A stretch of 64,000 bases of DNA. Source: Janthinobacterium lividum. GTDB lineage: Bacteria > Pseudomonadota > Gammaproteobacteria > Burkholderiales > Burkholderiaceae_D. Below are positions 28,460 to 38,271 of this stretch, one piece after another. Each line of letters begins with the position of its first letter. Within the stretch, counting starts at the first letter, position 1. The DNA lies in the NCBI RefSeq assembly GCF_011601275.1, contig NZ_JAAOLY010000006.1, positions 270,467 to 334,466 of the forward strand, in the 5' to 3' direction. A model generated the notes under the pieces. It was given only the letters and a program-made list of their open reading frames with translations, was not told the DNA's origin and ran no database searches. Made by a program: the position numbers and the translations under genes.

Positions 28460-30250
28460 TTAAAACTGCTCTTCCGACAGCGCCATCACGCCGGCGCTGC
28501 CGTCGATGATGGTGGCGCGCAAGCCTGGCGCTTGCGACAGGATATGGTCGGCAAAGAAGCGGGCCGTGGCGATTTTCGCCTTGTAGAACGCCGCGTCGCC
28601 GCTGCCTTCACCCAGCTTTTGCTGCGCCACCACGGCCGCGCGGGCCATTTGCCAGCCGCCCAGCACGATGCCGGCCAGTTTCAGATACGGCACGCTGCCC
28701 GCAAACACGGCCTTGATGTCCGTCTTCATGTTCGCCACCACGTATTCCACGACCGCTTCGAGCGCGGCGCTGCCTTCGGCCAGGTGACGCTGCATGGCCT
28801 GGAAGTCGGCGCCCGTCAGCTCGCCCAACTGAGCTTCCGTGGCGCGCACCTGGGCGATGATGGCTTTCGCCACGGCGCCGCCGTCACGCACCGTCTTGCG
28901 GCCCACGAGGTCGTTCGCCTGGATGGCCGTCGTGCCTTCGTAGATGGTGAGAATCTTGGCGTCGCGGTAATGCTGGGCGGCGCCCGTTTCCTCGATGAAA
29001 CCCATGCCGCCATGCACTTGCACGCCATCGCGTGCGACGTCCTGCGACATTTCCGTGGCCCAGCCCTTGATGACGGGCACCAGATATTCGTACGTCGCCA
29101 GGCTTTCCGCGCGCACTTCCGCGTCCGGATGGTGGTGCGCCACGTCGCTGATGGCCGCGCCCACGTAGGCCAGCGCGCGCGCCGCCTCCGTTTGCGAACG
29201 CATGGACATCAGCATGCGGCGCACGTCCGGGTGGTGAATGATGGAGACCGGACCGGCGGAACCAGCCAGGTCGCGCGACTGCACGCGGTCCTTGGCGAAC
29301 GCCACGGCCTGCTGGTAGGCGCGCTCGGCCAGGCCGATGCCTTGCAGGCCCACGCCGAAGCGGGCCGCGTTCATCATGATGAACATGTACTCGAGGCCGC
29401 GGTTTTCCTCGCCCACCAGGGTGCCGATGGCGCCGCCGCAGTCGCCAAACTGCAGTACCGCCGTCGGGCTGGCCTTGATGCCCAGCTTGTGTTCGATCGA
29501 CACACAATGGGCGTCGTTGCGCGCGCCCAGGCTGCCGTCCGCGTTGACGAGGAATTTCGGCACGATGAACAGCGAAATGCCTTTCACGCCAGCGGGCGCG
29601 TCCGGCGTGCGGGCCAGCACCAGGTGGACGATGTTTTCGGCCATGTCGTGCTCGCCGTACGTGATGAAAATCTTCGTGCCGAATACTTTATAGGTGCCAT
29701 CTTCCTGCGGCACGGCGCGCGTGCGCACGGCGGCCAGGTCGGAACCGGCCTGCGGCTCGGTCAGATTCATGGTGCCCGTCCACTTGCCCGACACCAGGTT
29801 TTCCAGGTAGGTGGCTTTTTGCGCGTCGCTGCCGGCCGTCAAGAGCGCTTCGATGGCGCCGTCCGACAGCAGGGCCACCAGGGCGAACGAGATGCTGGCC
29901 GAGTTGAGCATTTCGATGCACGGCGTGGCCAGGAGCTTGGGCAAGCCTTGGCCGCCGAACTCGGTCGGATGCTGCACGCCCTGCCAGCCCGCTTCGCCGT
30001 AGGCCTTGAACGCTTCCTTGAAGCCTTTCGAGGTGGTCACTTGCCCGTCGTGCCAGAAGCTCGGCTCCTTGTCGCTGGGGCCGTTCAAGGGGGCCACCAC
30101 GCCGCCGCAGAACTTGGCGTTCTCTTCCAGCACGGCTTCGGCCGTGTCGGGCGTGGCGTCTTCGCAGCCCGGCAAGGTGTGGATTTCGGCCAGGCCGGCC
30201 AGTTCGTTCATCACGAACAACATGTCTTTCAGCGGGGCTTGATAGCTCAT
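28460..30250 (-). CDS. Acyl-CoA dehydrogenase with C-terminal extension
   Basis: 596 residues, about 200 longer than short-chain acyl-CoA dehydrogenases. It has the N-terminal helical domain, MNLTEPQAGSDLAAVRTRA (FAD/substrate loop), the central barrel, GIGLAERAYQQAVAFAKDR and the helical C-domain with YRDAKILTIYEGTTAIQAND, then a C-terminal DUF-type helical extension from about 470. The catalytic Glu is probably in IYEGTT. It oxidises an acyl-CoA and passes electrons to ETF, whose genes lie just upstream. Chain-length preference is not visible. Confidence 0.9.
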   Translation of the reverse strand: MSYQAPLKDMLFVMNELAGLAEIHTLPGCEDATPDTAEAVLEENAKFCGGVVAPLNGPSDKEPSFWHDGQVTTSKGFKEAFKAYGEAGWQGVQHPTEFGGQGLPKLLATPCIEMLNSASISFALVALLSDGAIEALLTAGSDAQKATYLENLVSGKWTGTMNLTEPQAGSDLAAVRTRAVPQEDGTYKVFGTKIFITYGEHDMAENIVHLVLARTPDAPAGVKGISLFIVPKFLVNADGSLGARNDAHCVSIEHKLGIKASPTAVLQFGDCGGAIGTLVGEENRGLEYMFIMMNAARFGVGLQGIGLAERAYQQAVAFAKDRVQSRDLAGSAGPVSIIHHPDVRRMLMSMRSQTEAARALAYVGAAISDVAHHHPDAEVRAESLATYEYLVPVIKGWATEMSQDVARDGVQVHGGMGFIEETGAAQHYRDAKILTIYEGTTAIQANDLVGRKTVRDGGAVAKAIIAQVRATEAQLGELTGADFQAMQRHLAEGSAALEAVVEYVVANMKTDIKAVFAGSVPYLKLAGIVLGGWQMARAAVVAQQKLGEGSGDAAFYKAKIATARFFADHILSQAPGLRATIIDGSAGVMALSEEQF

Positions 30251-30264
30251 CTTCTTTTCTCCAA

Positions 30265-30313
30265 GAAAAAAGCCACGCGCGGCTCGCCGTGTGGGGCGGG
30301 CCGGCGTGGCTTT
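30265..30313 (-). terminator. Intrinsic terminator between etfA and the acyl-CoA dehydrogenase
   Basis: On the minus strand AAAGCCACGC pairs with GCGTGGCTTT across a GC-rich loop that can pair further, followed by six T. It would make the dehydrogenase partly independent of the etf transcript. Confidence 0.7.
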
Positions 30314-30342
30314 GTCAGTAACAAAACCGGAAGGGGTGTGAC

Positions 30343-31275
30343 TTAACCCAGTTCTTTGACCAGTTGCGGCACGATCTCGAACAGATCGCCCACGATGCCG
30401 TAGTCGGCCACGGCAAAGATCGGCGCTTCCGGATCCTTGTTGATGGCGACGATGGTTTTCGAGTCTTTCATGCCGGCCAGATGCTGAATCGCGCCCGAGA
30501 TGCCGACGGCGATGTACAGCGATGGCGCGACGATCTTGCCCGTCTGGCCCACTTGCCAGTCGTTCGGCACGAAGCCGGCGTCGACGGCGGCGCGCGAAGC
30601 ACCCATGGCGGCGCCCAGCTTGTCGGCCAGCGGTTCCAGAATGTGGAAGTTCTCTGCCGAACCCATGCCACGGCCGCCCGACACGATGATTTTCGCGGCG
30701 GTCAGTTCAGGACGGTCGGACTTGGCCAGTTCGCGGCCCACGAAGGCGGACTTGCCATTGTCGGCAACGGCGGCGACGGTTTCCGTGGCAGCCGAACCGC
30801 CGGTGGCGGCAGCCGCGTCGAAACCCGTGGTGCGCACGGTGATGACCTTGATCTTGTCGCCAGATTGCACGGTGGCAATCGCGTTACCGGCGTAGATCGG
30901 ACGCTCGAAGGTGTCGGGGGAATCGACCTTGGTGATTTCCGAGATTTGCGCCACGTCCAGCTTGGCGGCCACGCGCGGCAGGATGTTCTTGCCGTAGGCC
31001 GTGGCTGGCGCCAGGATGTGGCTGTAGTTTCCGGCGATGGCCAGCACTTGCTCGGCCACGTTTTCGGCCAGGCCGTCGGCAAAGTATGGCGCGTCGGCCA
31101 CGATGACTTTCGTCACGCCGGCGATCTGCGCGGCGGCAGCGGCGGCAGCCGATGCGTTCGAACCTGCGACCAGTACGTGCACGTCGCCGCCGCACTGGGC
31201 AGCCGCGGTCACGGTGTGGTGGGTGCTGCCCTTTAAGGTAGCGTTGTCGTGTTCAGCAATAACTAATGCGACCAT
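30343..31275 (-). CDS. etfA: Electron transfer flavoprotein alpha subunit
   Basis: 310 residues. The C-terminal FAD domain is clear: [38 protein letters not shown], then [29 protein letters not shown] and [26 protein letters not shown] carries electrons from acyl-CoA dehydrogenases to ETF:quinone oxidoreductase. It lies 42 bp after etfB, in the usual B-A order. Confidence 0.96.
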   Translation of the reverse strand: MVALVIAEHDNATLKGSTHHTVTAAAQCGGDVHVLVAGSNASAAAAAAAQIAGVTKVIVADAPYFADGLAENVAEQVLAIAGNYSHILAPATAYGKNILPRVAAKLDVAQISEITKVDSPDTFERPIYAGNAIATVQSGDKIKVITVRTTGFDAAAATGGSAATETVAAVADNGKSAFVGRELAKSDRPELTAAKIIVSGGRGMGSAENFHILEPLADKLGAAMGASRAAVDAGFVPNDWQVGQTGKIVAPSLYIAVGISGAIQHLAGMKDSKTIVAINKDPEAPIFAVADYGIVGDLFEIVPQLVKELG

Positions 31276-31317
31276 GATGTGTCCTGTAATTGTTCTGGAT
31301 AAACGGCGAGGCCGCGC

Positions 31318-32067
31318 TTAGATGACTTTGGCTTCGGTACGCAGCTTGGCGACCAGGGTAGCGACGTCCGGGACCTTGATGCCGGCCGAGCGCTTGGCTG
31401 GCTCGACGACTTTCAGGGTCTTCAGGCGTGGCGCAACGTCGACGCCCAGGTCTTCCGGCTTGACGGTCTCGAGCGGCTTTTTCTTTGCCTTCATGATGTT
31501 CGGCAAGGTCACATAGCGTGGCTCGTTCAAACGCAGGTCGGTGGTGATGATCGCTGGCAAGGTCAATGCCAGTGTTTCCAGGCCGCCGTCGACTTCGCGG
31601 GTGACGGTGACTTTGCCGTCTTCCAGCACGACTTTCGAAGCGAACGTGGCTTGCGGCCAACCCAGCAGGGCTGCCAGCATCTGGCCGGTCTGGTTGCTGT
31701 CGTCATCGATGGCTTGCTTGCCCAGGATGATCAGTTGCGGCTGTTCTTTCTCGGCCAGGGATTTCACCAGCTTGGCCACGGCCAGCGGTTCCAGTTCGGT
31801 CGTCGTTTCCACCAGGATGCCGCGGTCGGCGCCGATGGCCATGGCCGTGCGCAGGGTTTCCTGGCACTGCGTCACGCCGCAGGAGATGGCGACCACTTCA
31901 GTGACCTTGCCGGCTTCTTTCAGGCGCATCGCTTCTTCCAGCGCGATCTCATCGAAAGGGTTCATCGACATTTTGACGTTGGCGGTATCGACGCCAGTGC
32001 CGTCACTCTTGACGCGGACTTTGACGTTATAGTCGACCACGCGTTTGACGGGTACCAAGACTTTCAT
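31318..32067 (-). CDS. etfB: Electron transfer flavoprotein beta subunit
   Basis: 249 residues, normal length. [20 protein letters not shown] start, [21 protein letters not shown], and [28 protein letters not shown] (AMP-binding) are diagnostic. First gene of the etfBA-dehydrogenase group. A TATAAT on the minus strand at 32124-32129 is a probable -10, about 57 bp upstream. Confidence 0.96.
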   Translation of the reverse strand: MKVLVPVKRVVDYNVKVRVKSDGTGVDTANVKMSMNPFDEIALEEAMRLKEAGKVTEVVAISCGVTQCQETLRTAMAIGADRGILVETTTELEPLAVAKLVKSLAEKEQPQLIILGKQAIDDDSNQTGQMLAALLGWPQATFASKVVLEDGKVTVTREVDGGLETLALTLPAIITTDLRLNEPRYVTLPNIMKAKKKPLETVKPEDLGVDVAPRLKTLKVVEPAKRSAGIKVPDVATLVAKLRTEAKVI

Positions 32068-32310
32068 AGCTATGCCTTTGGGAAATTATAAAAATGACGG
32101 ATCAAGTGCTGATTGTGCGTTCGATTATAAGAGAAATTTGAATCCTGAACCGAATTTAAGCACGATCGTGCGATTTTTTGTTAGAGCAATCCATCTAAAC
32201 TGTCCAGCTTCGGGGATTTCAAGGGTGTCCGCCGCTACGCTGCAGGGCAGCAAAAGGGCTGGCTCGGGAAGGAAAACCAGGCCGCGCCACTGCAGCCCCG
32301 GCGGGCAGAA

Positions 32311-32574
32311 TTATTTGCGTTGCATCAGGAAGACGAATTCGGTACCCGTCTGCACATGCGACAGCAAGGCATTGCCCGTTTGCTTGGCGAAAGCCTGGAA
32401 GTCGCGCACGGAACCGGGATCGGTTGCCATGATGCGCAGCACTTCCCCGCTCTGCAGCTCTGACAAAGCCTTTTTCGCCTTCAGAATCGGCAACGGGCAA
32501 TTCAAGCCCCGCGCGTCGAGTTCTTTGTGAAATTCCATAATCTCGGTATCAAGTAGTGTGTCGCTCATCATCAA
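32311..32574 (-). CDS. TusA-family sulfur carrier protein
   Basis: 87 residues. ELDARGLNCPLPILKAKKALSEL carries the TusA Cys-Pro-x-Pro motif (Cys near 29), the persulfide carrier site; the rest (LRIMATDPGSVRDFQAFAKQTGN) is the two-layer alpha/beta TusA fold. Such proteins pass sulfur to tRNA thiolation or molybdopterin enzymes. Starts at 32574, 32571 or 32568 cannot be told apart (MMMSD). Confidence 0.9.
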   Translation of the reverse strand: MMMSDTLLDTEIMEFHKELDARGLNCPLPILKAKKALSELQSGEVLRIMATDPGSVRDFQAFAKQTGNALLSHVQTGTEFVFLMQRK

Positions 32575-32694
32575 TATCCCACCATTGTTTTGTTGTACTG
32601 ATTTTCGACATACTACTCTAAATCAGGGGCATTGACGCGCTGCACCAAAATAGTTCATCGGCTGTTGTGGTGTCACAACGAGATTCCACACGGC

Positions 32695-32729
32695 AAAACG
32701 GCCCGCAAACAGTGTCTGCGGGCCGTTTT
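32695..32729. terminator. Bidirectional terminator downstream of alaS
   Basis: AAAACGGCCCGCA (32695-32707) pairs perfectly with TGCGGGCCGTTTT (32717-32729) around a 9-nt loop. It is about 47 bp past the alaS stop; the A/T ends allow use in either direction. Confidence 0.85.
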
Positions 32730-32775
32730 CAAGGGGCTGTGGGGCGAAAACCCCGCATGCCTGCTAGCTTACGCT

Positions 32776-35388
32776 TTATTTTGCTCGCTCGCCGACCCAG
32801 GCCGGCACGCCAGCCAGGGCGTTCGCCAAACCGCTAGGATCGGTGCCGCCAGCCTGCGCCATATCGGGGCGTCCGCCGCCTTTTCCGCCCACTTGCTGTG
32901 CAACGAAGTTCACCAGCTCGCCCGCTTTGACCTTGGAAGTCGCGTCCGCCGTCACGCCGGCGATCAGGCTGACCTTGCCGTCCGCCACGCTGGCCAGCAC
33001 GATGGCGGCCGTTTTCAGCTTGTCCTTCAGCTTGTCCATGGTTTCGCGCAAACGGGCCACGTCGGCGCCGTCCAGCACGGCCGCCAGCACCTTGATGCCA
33101 TTGACGTCGACGGCTTGCGTGACCAGTTCATCGCCCTGGCCCGAAGCCAGTTTCGATTTCAGCGCGGCCAGTTCCTTCTCCAGCGCCTTCACATGGTCCT
33201 GCACCTGGCCGATGCGGGCAGTCAGTTCTTCCGGCTGCGCCTTCAGGGCGTTGGCCGCTTCGACCAGGCGGCGGTTGATGGTTTGCACCAGCGCCAGCGC
33301 GCCCTCGCCCGTCACGGCTTCCACGCGGCGGATGCCGGCGGCAACACCGCTTTCGCCGATGATCTTGAACAGGCCGATGTCGCCCGTGCGCTGCACGTGG
33401 ACGCCGCCGCACAGCTCTTTCGAGCTGCCGATGTCCAGCACGCGCACTTCGTCGCCGTATTTCTCGCCGAACAGGGCCATCGCGCCATGCTTGACGGCAT
33501 CGTCAAACGACATCAAATGGGCTTGCGTGGCGCGGTTTTCCAGGATCTCTTTATTGACGATGGTTTCCACGGCGGCGATCTGCTCGGCAGTCATCGGCGC
33601 ATTGTGGCTGAAGTCGAAACGGGTTTTGTCCGGGTCGACCAGCGAACCTTTTTGCGCCACGTGGCTGCCCAGCACTTCGCGCAAGGCCTTGTGCATCAAG
33701 TGCGTGGCCGAGTGGTTGCGGATCGTGCGCGCACGCTTGGCCGTATCGACTTGCGCCGAGACGGCGTCGCCCACCTTCAGCACGCCCGACTCGAGCACGC
33801 CGTGATGACCGAACACGTCAGCCTGGATTTTCAGCGTGTCGCTGACGGCAAAGCTGCCCGCGCCCGAGGCGATCACGCCCTGGTCGCCCACCTGGCCGCC
33901 AGATTCCGCGTAGAACGGCGTGGTGTCGAGCACGACGATGCCTTCCTGGCCCGCTTTCAGTTCAGCTACCTGCGTGCCGGCCGCATACAGCGCGACGACC
34001 TTGCCGCTGAACGTCAATTGATCGTAACCGACGAACTTGTTTTTCTCGCCCGTGTACTCGACCTTGCTGTCCTTGTGCGTCTTGCCGCCCTTGCGCGACA
34101 GTTCCTGGCTTTCCTTGAGGGCCGCGTCATAGCCGGCCTGGTCGAACGTGATATTGCGTTCGCGGCAGATATCGGCCGTCAGGTCCGGCGGGAAGCCGTA
34201 GGTTTCGTACAAGGTAAAAGCGGTGGCGCCGTCGATGCCGGTGGCATCCTTGGCCAGCTGCGCTTCCAGCACTTTCATGCCCGTTTCCAGGGTTTCGCCG
34301 AAACGCTCTTCCTCGGCTTTGAGCATGTTGGCGACGTTGTCTTTCGCTTCTTCCAGCTCGGGATAGGCGCCGCCCATCTCGATGGCCAGATCGGCCACCA
34401 GCTTGTAGAAGAACGGTTTCGTCTGGCCCAGCTTGTGACCATGGCGCAAGGCGCGGCGGATGATGCGGCGCAGCACATACGCCCGGCCTTCGCTGCCCGG
34501 AATGATGCCGTCGACGATCATGAAGGCGGCGGCGCGGATGTGGTCGGCGATCACGCGCAGCGACTTGTTTTCCAGGTCCGTGGCGCCCGTTTCGCGCGCG
34601 GCGGCGCGGATCAAATGCTGGAACAGGTCGATTTCATAGTTCGAATGCACGTGCTGCAGCACGGCGGCCAGGCGCTCCATGCCCATGCCCGTGTCGACGC
34701 AAGGCTTCGGCAGCTTGTGCATGACACCGGCTTCGTCGCGGTTGAACTGCATGAACACGAGGTTCCAGATTTCAATGAAGCGGTCGCCGTCTTCGTCTGG
34801 CGAACCCGGCGGGCCGCCAGGAATGTCGGCGCCGTGGTCGTAGAAGATTTCCGTGCATGGACCGCATGGGCCCGTGTCAGCCATCTGCCAGAAATTGTCC
34901 GATGCGTAGCGCGAGCCCTTGTTGTCGCCGATGCGGATGATGCGCTCGGTCGGCACGCCGATTTCTTTCGCCCAGATATCGTACGCTTCGTCATCTTCGA
35001 TGTACACGGTGACGGTCAGCTTGTCGGCCGGCAAGCCATATACCTTGGTCAGCAGTTCCCACGCGTATTGAATCGCGTCGCGCTTGAAATAGTCGCCGAA
35101 GCTGAAGTTGCCCAGCATTTCAAAGAAGGTGTGGTGGCGCGCCGTGTAGCCGACGTTTTCCAGATCGTTGTGCTTGCCGCCGGCGCGCACGCAGCGCTGC
35201 ACGGAGGTGGCGCGCGTGTACGGACGGCTGTCCGTGCCTGTAAACACATCCTTGAATTGCACCATGCCGCTGTTCGTCAACAGCAAGGTCGGATCGTTGC
35301 CTGGCACCAAGGAGCTGGAACGGACGATGGAATGGCCCTTGGACTCGAAGAATTTGAGGAACTTGTCGCGGATTTCAGTTGATTTCAT
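32776..35388 (-). CDS. alaS: Alanyl-tRNA synthetase
   Basis: 870 residues, normal length. [19 protein letters not shown] begins the catalytic domain ([29 protein letters not shown]). The editing domain has [18 protein letters not shown] and [13 protein letters not shown], whose His and Cys bind zinc. It ends in the C-Ala domain with [15 protein letters not shown]. The frame stays open 93 codons upstream, but the true start is the canonical MKSTEIR at 35388. Just upstream is a run of A and no Shine-Dalgarno; a TATAAT -10 lies at 35428-35433. Confidence 0.97.
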   Translation of the reverse strand: MKSTEIRDKFLKFFESKGHSIVRSSSLVPGNDPTLLLTNSGMVQFKDVFTGTDSRPYTRATSVQRCVRAGGKHNDLENVGYTARHHTFFEMLGNFSFGDYFKRDAIQYAWELLTKVYGLPADKLTVTVYIEDDEAYDIWAKEIGVPTERIIRIGDNKGSRYASDNFWQMADTGPCGPCTEIFYDHGADIPGGPPGSPDEDGDRFIEIWNLVFMQFNRDEAGVMHKLPKPCVDTGMGMERLAAVLQHVHSNYEIDLFQHLIRAAARETGATDLENKSLRVIADHIRAAAFMIVDGIIPGSEGRAYVLRRIIRRALRHGHKLGQTKPFFYKLVADLAIEMGGAYPELEEAKDNVANMLKAEEERFGETLETGMKVLEAQLAKDATGIDGATAFTLYETYGFPPDLTADICRERNITFDQAGYDAALKESQELSRKGGKTHKDSKVEYTGEKNKFVGYDQLTFSGKVVALYAAGTQVAELKAGQEGIVVLDTTPFYAESGGQVGDQGVIASGAGSFAVSDTLKIQADVFGHHGVLESGVLKVGDAVSAQVDTAKRARTIRNHSATHLMHKALREVLGSHVAQKGSLVDPDKTRFDFSHNAPMTAEQIAAVETIVNKEILENRATQAHLMSFDDAVKHGAMALFGEKYGDEVRVLDIGSSKELCGGVHVQRTGDIGLFKIIGESGVAAGIRRVEAVTGEGALALVQTINRRLVEAANALKAQPEELTARIGQVQDHVKALEKELAALKSKLASGQGDELVTQAVDVNGIKVLAAVLDGADVARLRETMDKLKDKLKTAAIVLASVADGKVSLIAGVTADATSKVKAGELVNFVAQQVGGKGGGRPDMAQAGGTDPSGLANALAGVPAWVGERAK

Positions 35389-35507
35389 GTTTTTTTGGCA
35401 AAGAGTGGCGGCAGCTTTAAAGGGAAGATTATACGTGATATGGGGTGCGGCAATGACGGCTGGCCAGGGCATTGTTGCGCCCGTGCCAACATCGACGGCC
35501 TGCCCGC

Positions 35508-35948
35508 TCAGGCCGGGTCGTGGTGGCTGGCGCAGGCGTGCGGTGCTGTGCCAGCCACACTGGCGCCGGCGGCCGCATTGCAATCGGCGCAGCGGCCGTA
35601 CAGGGTCAGCTCGTGGCGCTCGACGACAAAGCCTTGCGGCGCCATGCGCTTCAAGTCGCCCGGGCAATCATGCACGTCGAACACGCGCTGGCACGTGGTG
35701 CACTGGAAATGGTGGTGGTGGTGATTGGCGGCCGTGTTCGACTCGTAGCGCGGGTTTTCACCCGGCAAGGTCACCACGTGCACTTTTTCTTCCAGCACCA
35801 GCGATTTTAAATTGCGGTAAACGGTGGCAATGCCCAGCTGCGTCACCTGCAAGCTGGCCTGTTCGAGAATTTCCTGCGCCGACAAGGGGCGCTGGGCCGA
35901 CTCGATGGCGGCTTGAATAGCGGTTTTTTGACGTGTTGTGCGTTCCAT
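35508..35948 (-). CDS. zur: Fur-family zinc uptake regulator
   Basis: 146 residues. An N-terminal winged helix ([32 protein letters not shown]) is followed by the metal-binding part with [12 protein letters not shown] and a second pair GRCADC, the structural zinc site. A His-containing tail ends the protein. The start is MERTTRQ (35948). It is divergent from a His-rich zinc-type TonB receptor with a palindrome between, which makes Zur more likely than Fur or PerR. Confidence 0.85.
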   Translation of the reverse strand: MERTTRQKTAIQAAIESAQRPLSAQEILEQASLQVTQLGIATVYRNLKSLVLEEKVHVVTLPGENPRYESNTAANHHHHHFQCTTCQRVFDVHDCPGDLKRMAPQGFVVERHELTLYGRCADCNAAAGASVAGTAPHACASHHDPA

Positions 35949-36004
35949 AGCCAACAGAATACACCATCCGCCTGTATCTACCGCCCGGAAAAACCGTCAC
36001 ACAG

Positions 36005-36026
36005 TAATGATAATGGGTTATCATTA
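36005..36026. promoter_or_regulatory. Probable Zur operator
   Basis: TAATGATAA-N4-TTATCATTA is a perfect inverted repeat with 9-bp arms, the AT-rich type bound by Fur-family dimers. It lies 57 bp upstream of zur and 79 bp upstream of the receptor gene, so one site could control both. Confidence 0.8.
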
Positions 36027-36105
36027 TCATCTTAGGGCAGGCTATTTCCTTTCACGCGCTGCCCCAACCCTGCCAACACCGATAGCCGATAAGGAACTTT
36101 TGCCC

Positions 36106-38163
36106 ATGTCCGTCCGTCCTCACCAACCCACTCCCCTCGCGCTGGCCATCATGCTGGCATTTGCCGCTCCCGCCAGCGCACTGGCGCAGCAGGCGACAAC
36201 CTTGCCCGCCGTCACCGTCTCGGCCAGCGCGCTGGCCCTGGGCAGCGACGACATGAGCACGCCCGTCACCGTACTGGAAGGCGAGGCACTGGTGCTGGCA
36301 AGGGCGGCGACCCTCGGCGAAACCCTCGCTGGCCAGCCCGGCATCACATCCAGCCATTTCGGCGCCGGCGCCAGCCGTCCCATCATCCGCGGCATGGATG
36401 GCCCGCGCGTCAAGGTGCTGTCCGATGGCGCCGAAGTGCAGGATGCGTCGACCATCAGCCCCGACCATGCCGTCGCGGCCGAACCGATGCTGTCGGAACA
36501 GATTGAAGTCTTGCGCGGCCCGTCCGCGCTGGCCTATGGCGGCGGCGCCGTCGGCGGCGTGGTCAATGTGATCGACAAGAAAATCCCCACGCGCGTGCCA
36601 GCCAAGGGCTTCGAGGGCAGCGCGGAAGTGCGCGCCAACTCGGCTGCGCGCGAAAAGGCGGGCGCCTTTGAAGTGACCGGCGGCTCCGGCAACATCGCCT
36701 TCCACGCGGAAGGCGTCAAGCGCGACGCGAAAGAATACAAGGTCGGCAGCGGCTGGGAAGGCGGCTCGAAAGTAGGCGGCAGCTACAACAAGACGGACAC
36801 GGGCAGCGTGGGCGTGTCGTGGGTGGGACAACGGGGCTTCCTGGGCCTGGCCTTCACCAGCCAGCATGCGGAATACGGCTTGCCCGGCCACAACCACGAA
36901 TTCGAAAGTTGCCACCCGCACGGCACGCACCTGCATTGCGGCGGCCACGAAGGCCACGGCCACGGTGATGAAGAGGAACATGAGCACGACCACGAAGAGG
37001 GTGCCGTTCCCTACGTGAAACTGAAGAGCGAACGCTGGGATGTGCGCGGCGAATTGCGCGATCCCGTGCCGGGCTTCGCCAAGCTGCGCCTGCGCGCTTC
37101 GTTCACCGATTACAAGCACGATGAAATCGAAGGCACGGAAATCGCTACCACCTTCAAGAACAAGGGCCACGATGCGCGCCTGGAAATGGAACACCATCCC
37201 GTCTTCGGCTGGCGCGGCGTGGTTGGCCTGCAAACGTTGAAGCGCGACTTCTCGGCCCTGGGAGAGGAAGCCTACGTGGCGCCGACGGTAACGAAGAAAC
37301 ACGCGGCCTTCCTTGTCGAGGAATACAAGCTCGACCAATGGCGCTTCGAAGCGGGCTTGCGCCACGAATGGCAAGACATCGCTGTCGACAGCGCCACCTT
37401 GCAAGACCGCAGCGCCAAGGGCACGTCGGTCTCCTTGGGCGCCGTGTGGAAATTCGCGCCGCAGTATTCGCTCGGCTCGACCATTTCGCGCACGCACCGC
37501 CTGCCCAGCGCCGAGGAACTGTATGCGCACGGCGTGCACATGGCAACGGCCACGTATGAGCTGGGCAATCAAAACCTGGGCAAGGAAACGTCGAACAATA
37601 TCGACTTGACCTTGCGCAAATATGCGGGTGCCACGACCTTCTCGGCCAGCGCCTACCGCAACAAGGTGGATAACTACATCTTCGGCTCCACCCTCGACAA
37701 CCACGAAGGCTTCCAGCTGATCCAGTACGCCCAGCGCGACGCCACGTTTACGGGCGTCGAAGGCCAGATCCGCCAGCAACTGAACCCCATGTTCGGCGCC
37801 AGCGTGTTCGGCGACTATGTGCGGGCCAAGCTGGCCGACGGTGGGGGCAACCTGCCACGCATCCCGGCCCAGCGGGTCGGCGTGAAGTTCGACGCCAACT
37901 GGCAGGCATGGAGCGGCGTGGCCGAGTTCTACCGCGTGGGCAAGCAGGATAAAGTGGCAGCGTTCGAAACGGCAACGCCGGGCTACAACATGCTCAACCT
38001 CTCCGCCAACTACGACACGCGCATCGGCACGACGCCGGCCCAGTTCTACATCAAGGCGAACAACCTGACGAATGAACTGGCGTACAGCCACACCTCGTTC
38101 ATCAAGAATGCGGCGCCGTTGATGGGGCGCAATGTGACCATCGGTATGCGCGTGACTTTCTAA
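36106..38163 (+). CDS. znuD: TonB-dependent zinc receptor (ZnuD-like)
   Basis: 685 residues. Signal peptide (cleaved near ALA-QQ), plug domain with RPIIRGMDGPRVKVLSDGAEVQDAST and EVLRGPSALAYGGGAVGGVVNVID, and a barrel ending in TIGMRVTF with terminal Phe. Residues 261-298 form an external loop very rich in His, Glu and Asp (HNHEFESCHPHGTHLHCGG, then alternating H/E/D), the zinc-catching loop of ZnuD proteins. The ATG at 36106 has AAGGA upstream. It transports zinc across the outer membrane and is probably repressed by zinc-loaded Zur. Confidence 0.92.
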   Translation: MSVRPHQPTPLALAIMLAFAAPASALAQQATTLPAVTVSASALALGSDDMSTPVTVLEGEALVLARAATLGETLAGQPGITSSHFGAGASRPIIRGMDGPRVKVLSDGAEVQDASTISPDHAVAAEPMLSEQIEVLRGPSALAYGGGAVGGVVNVIDKKIPTRVPAKGFEGSAEVRANSAAREKAGAFEVTGGSGNIAFHAEGVKRDAKEYKVGSGWEGGSKVGGSYNKTDTGSVGVSWVGQRGFLGLAFTSQHAEYGLPGHNHEFESCHPHGTHLHCGGHEGHGHGDEEEHEHDHEEGAVPYVKLKSERWDVRGELRDPVPGFAKLRLRASFTDYKHDEIEGTEIATTFKNKGHDARLEMEHHPVFGWRGVVGLQTLKRDFSALGEEAYVAPTVTKKHAAFLVEEYKLDQWRFEAGLRHEWQDIAVDSATLQDRSAKGTSVSLGAVWKFAPQYSLGSTISRTHRLPSAEELYAHGVHMATATYELGNQNLGKETSNNIDLTLRKYAGATTFSASAYRNKVDNYIFGSTLDNHEGFQLIQYAQRDATFTGVEGQIRQQLNPMFGASVFGDYVRAKLADGGGNLPRIPAQRVGVKFDANWQAWSGVAEFYRVGKQDKVAAFETATPGYNMLNLSANYDTRIGTTPAQFYIKANNLTNELAYSHTSFIKNAAPLMGRNVTIGMRVTF

Positions 38164-38174
38164 GCTGCTTGAAA

Positions 38175-38271
38175 CGTAGGTCGGCTTAGCGCGCAAGCGC
38201 GTAAGCCGACAACACCAGCGGCGCCAACAATGTTGTCGGATTACGGCGCTGCGCGCCCAATCCGACCTACG
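38175..38271. repeat. Dispersed palindromic element, copy 1 (two hairpins)
   Basis: Begins GTAGGTCGGCTTA and ends with the inverse ATCCGACCTAC-type sequence. Two inner hairpins (GTCGGCTTA...TAAGCCGAC and GTCGGATTA...) flank a CAACAATGTTG centre. It is closely similar to 61560-61662 and, over one half, to 44691-44726. It lies between convergent znuD and ugpQ. BIME/REP-like. Confidence 0.85.
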
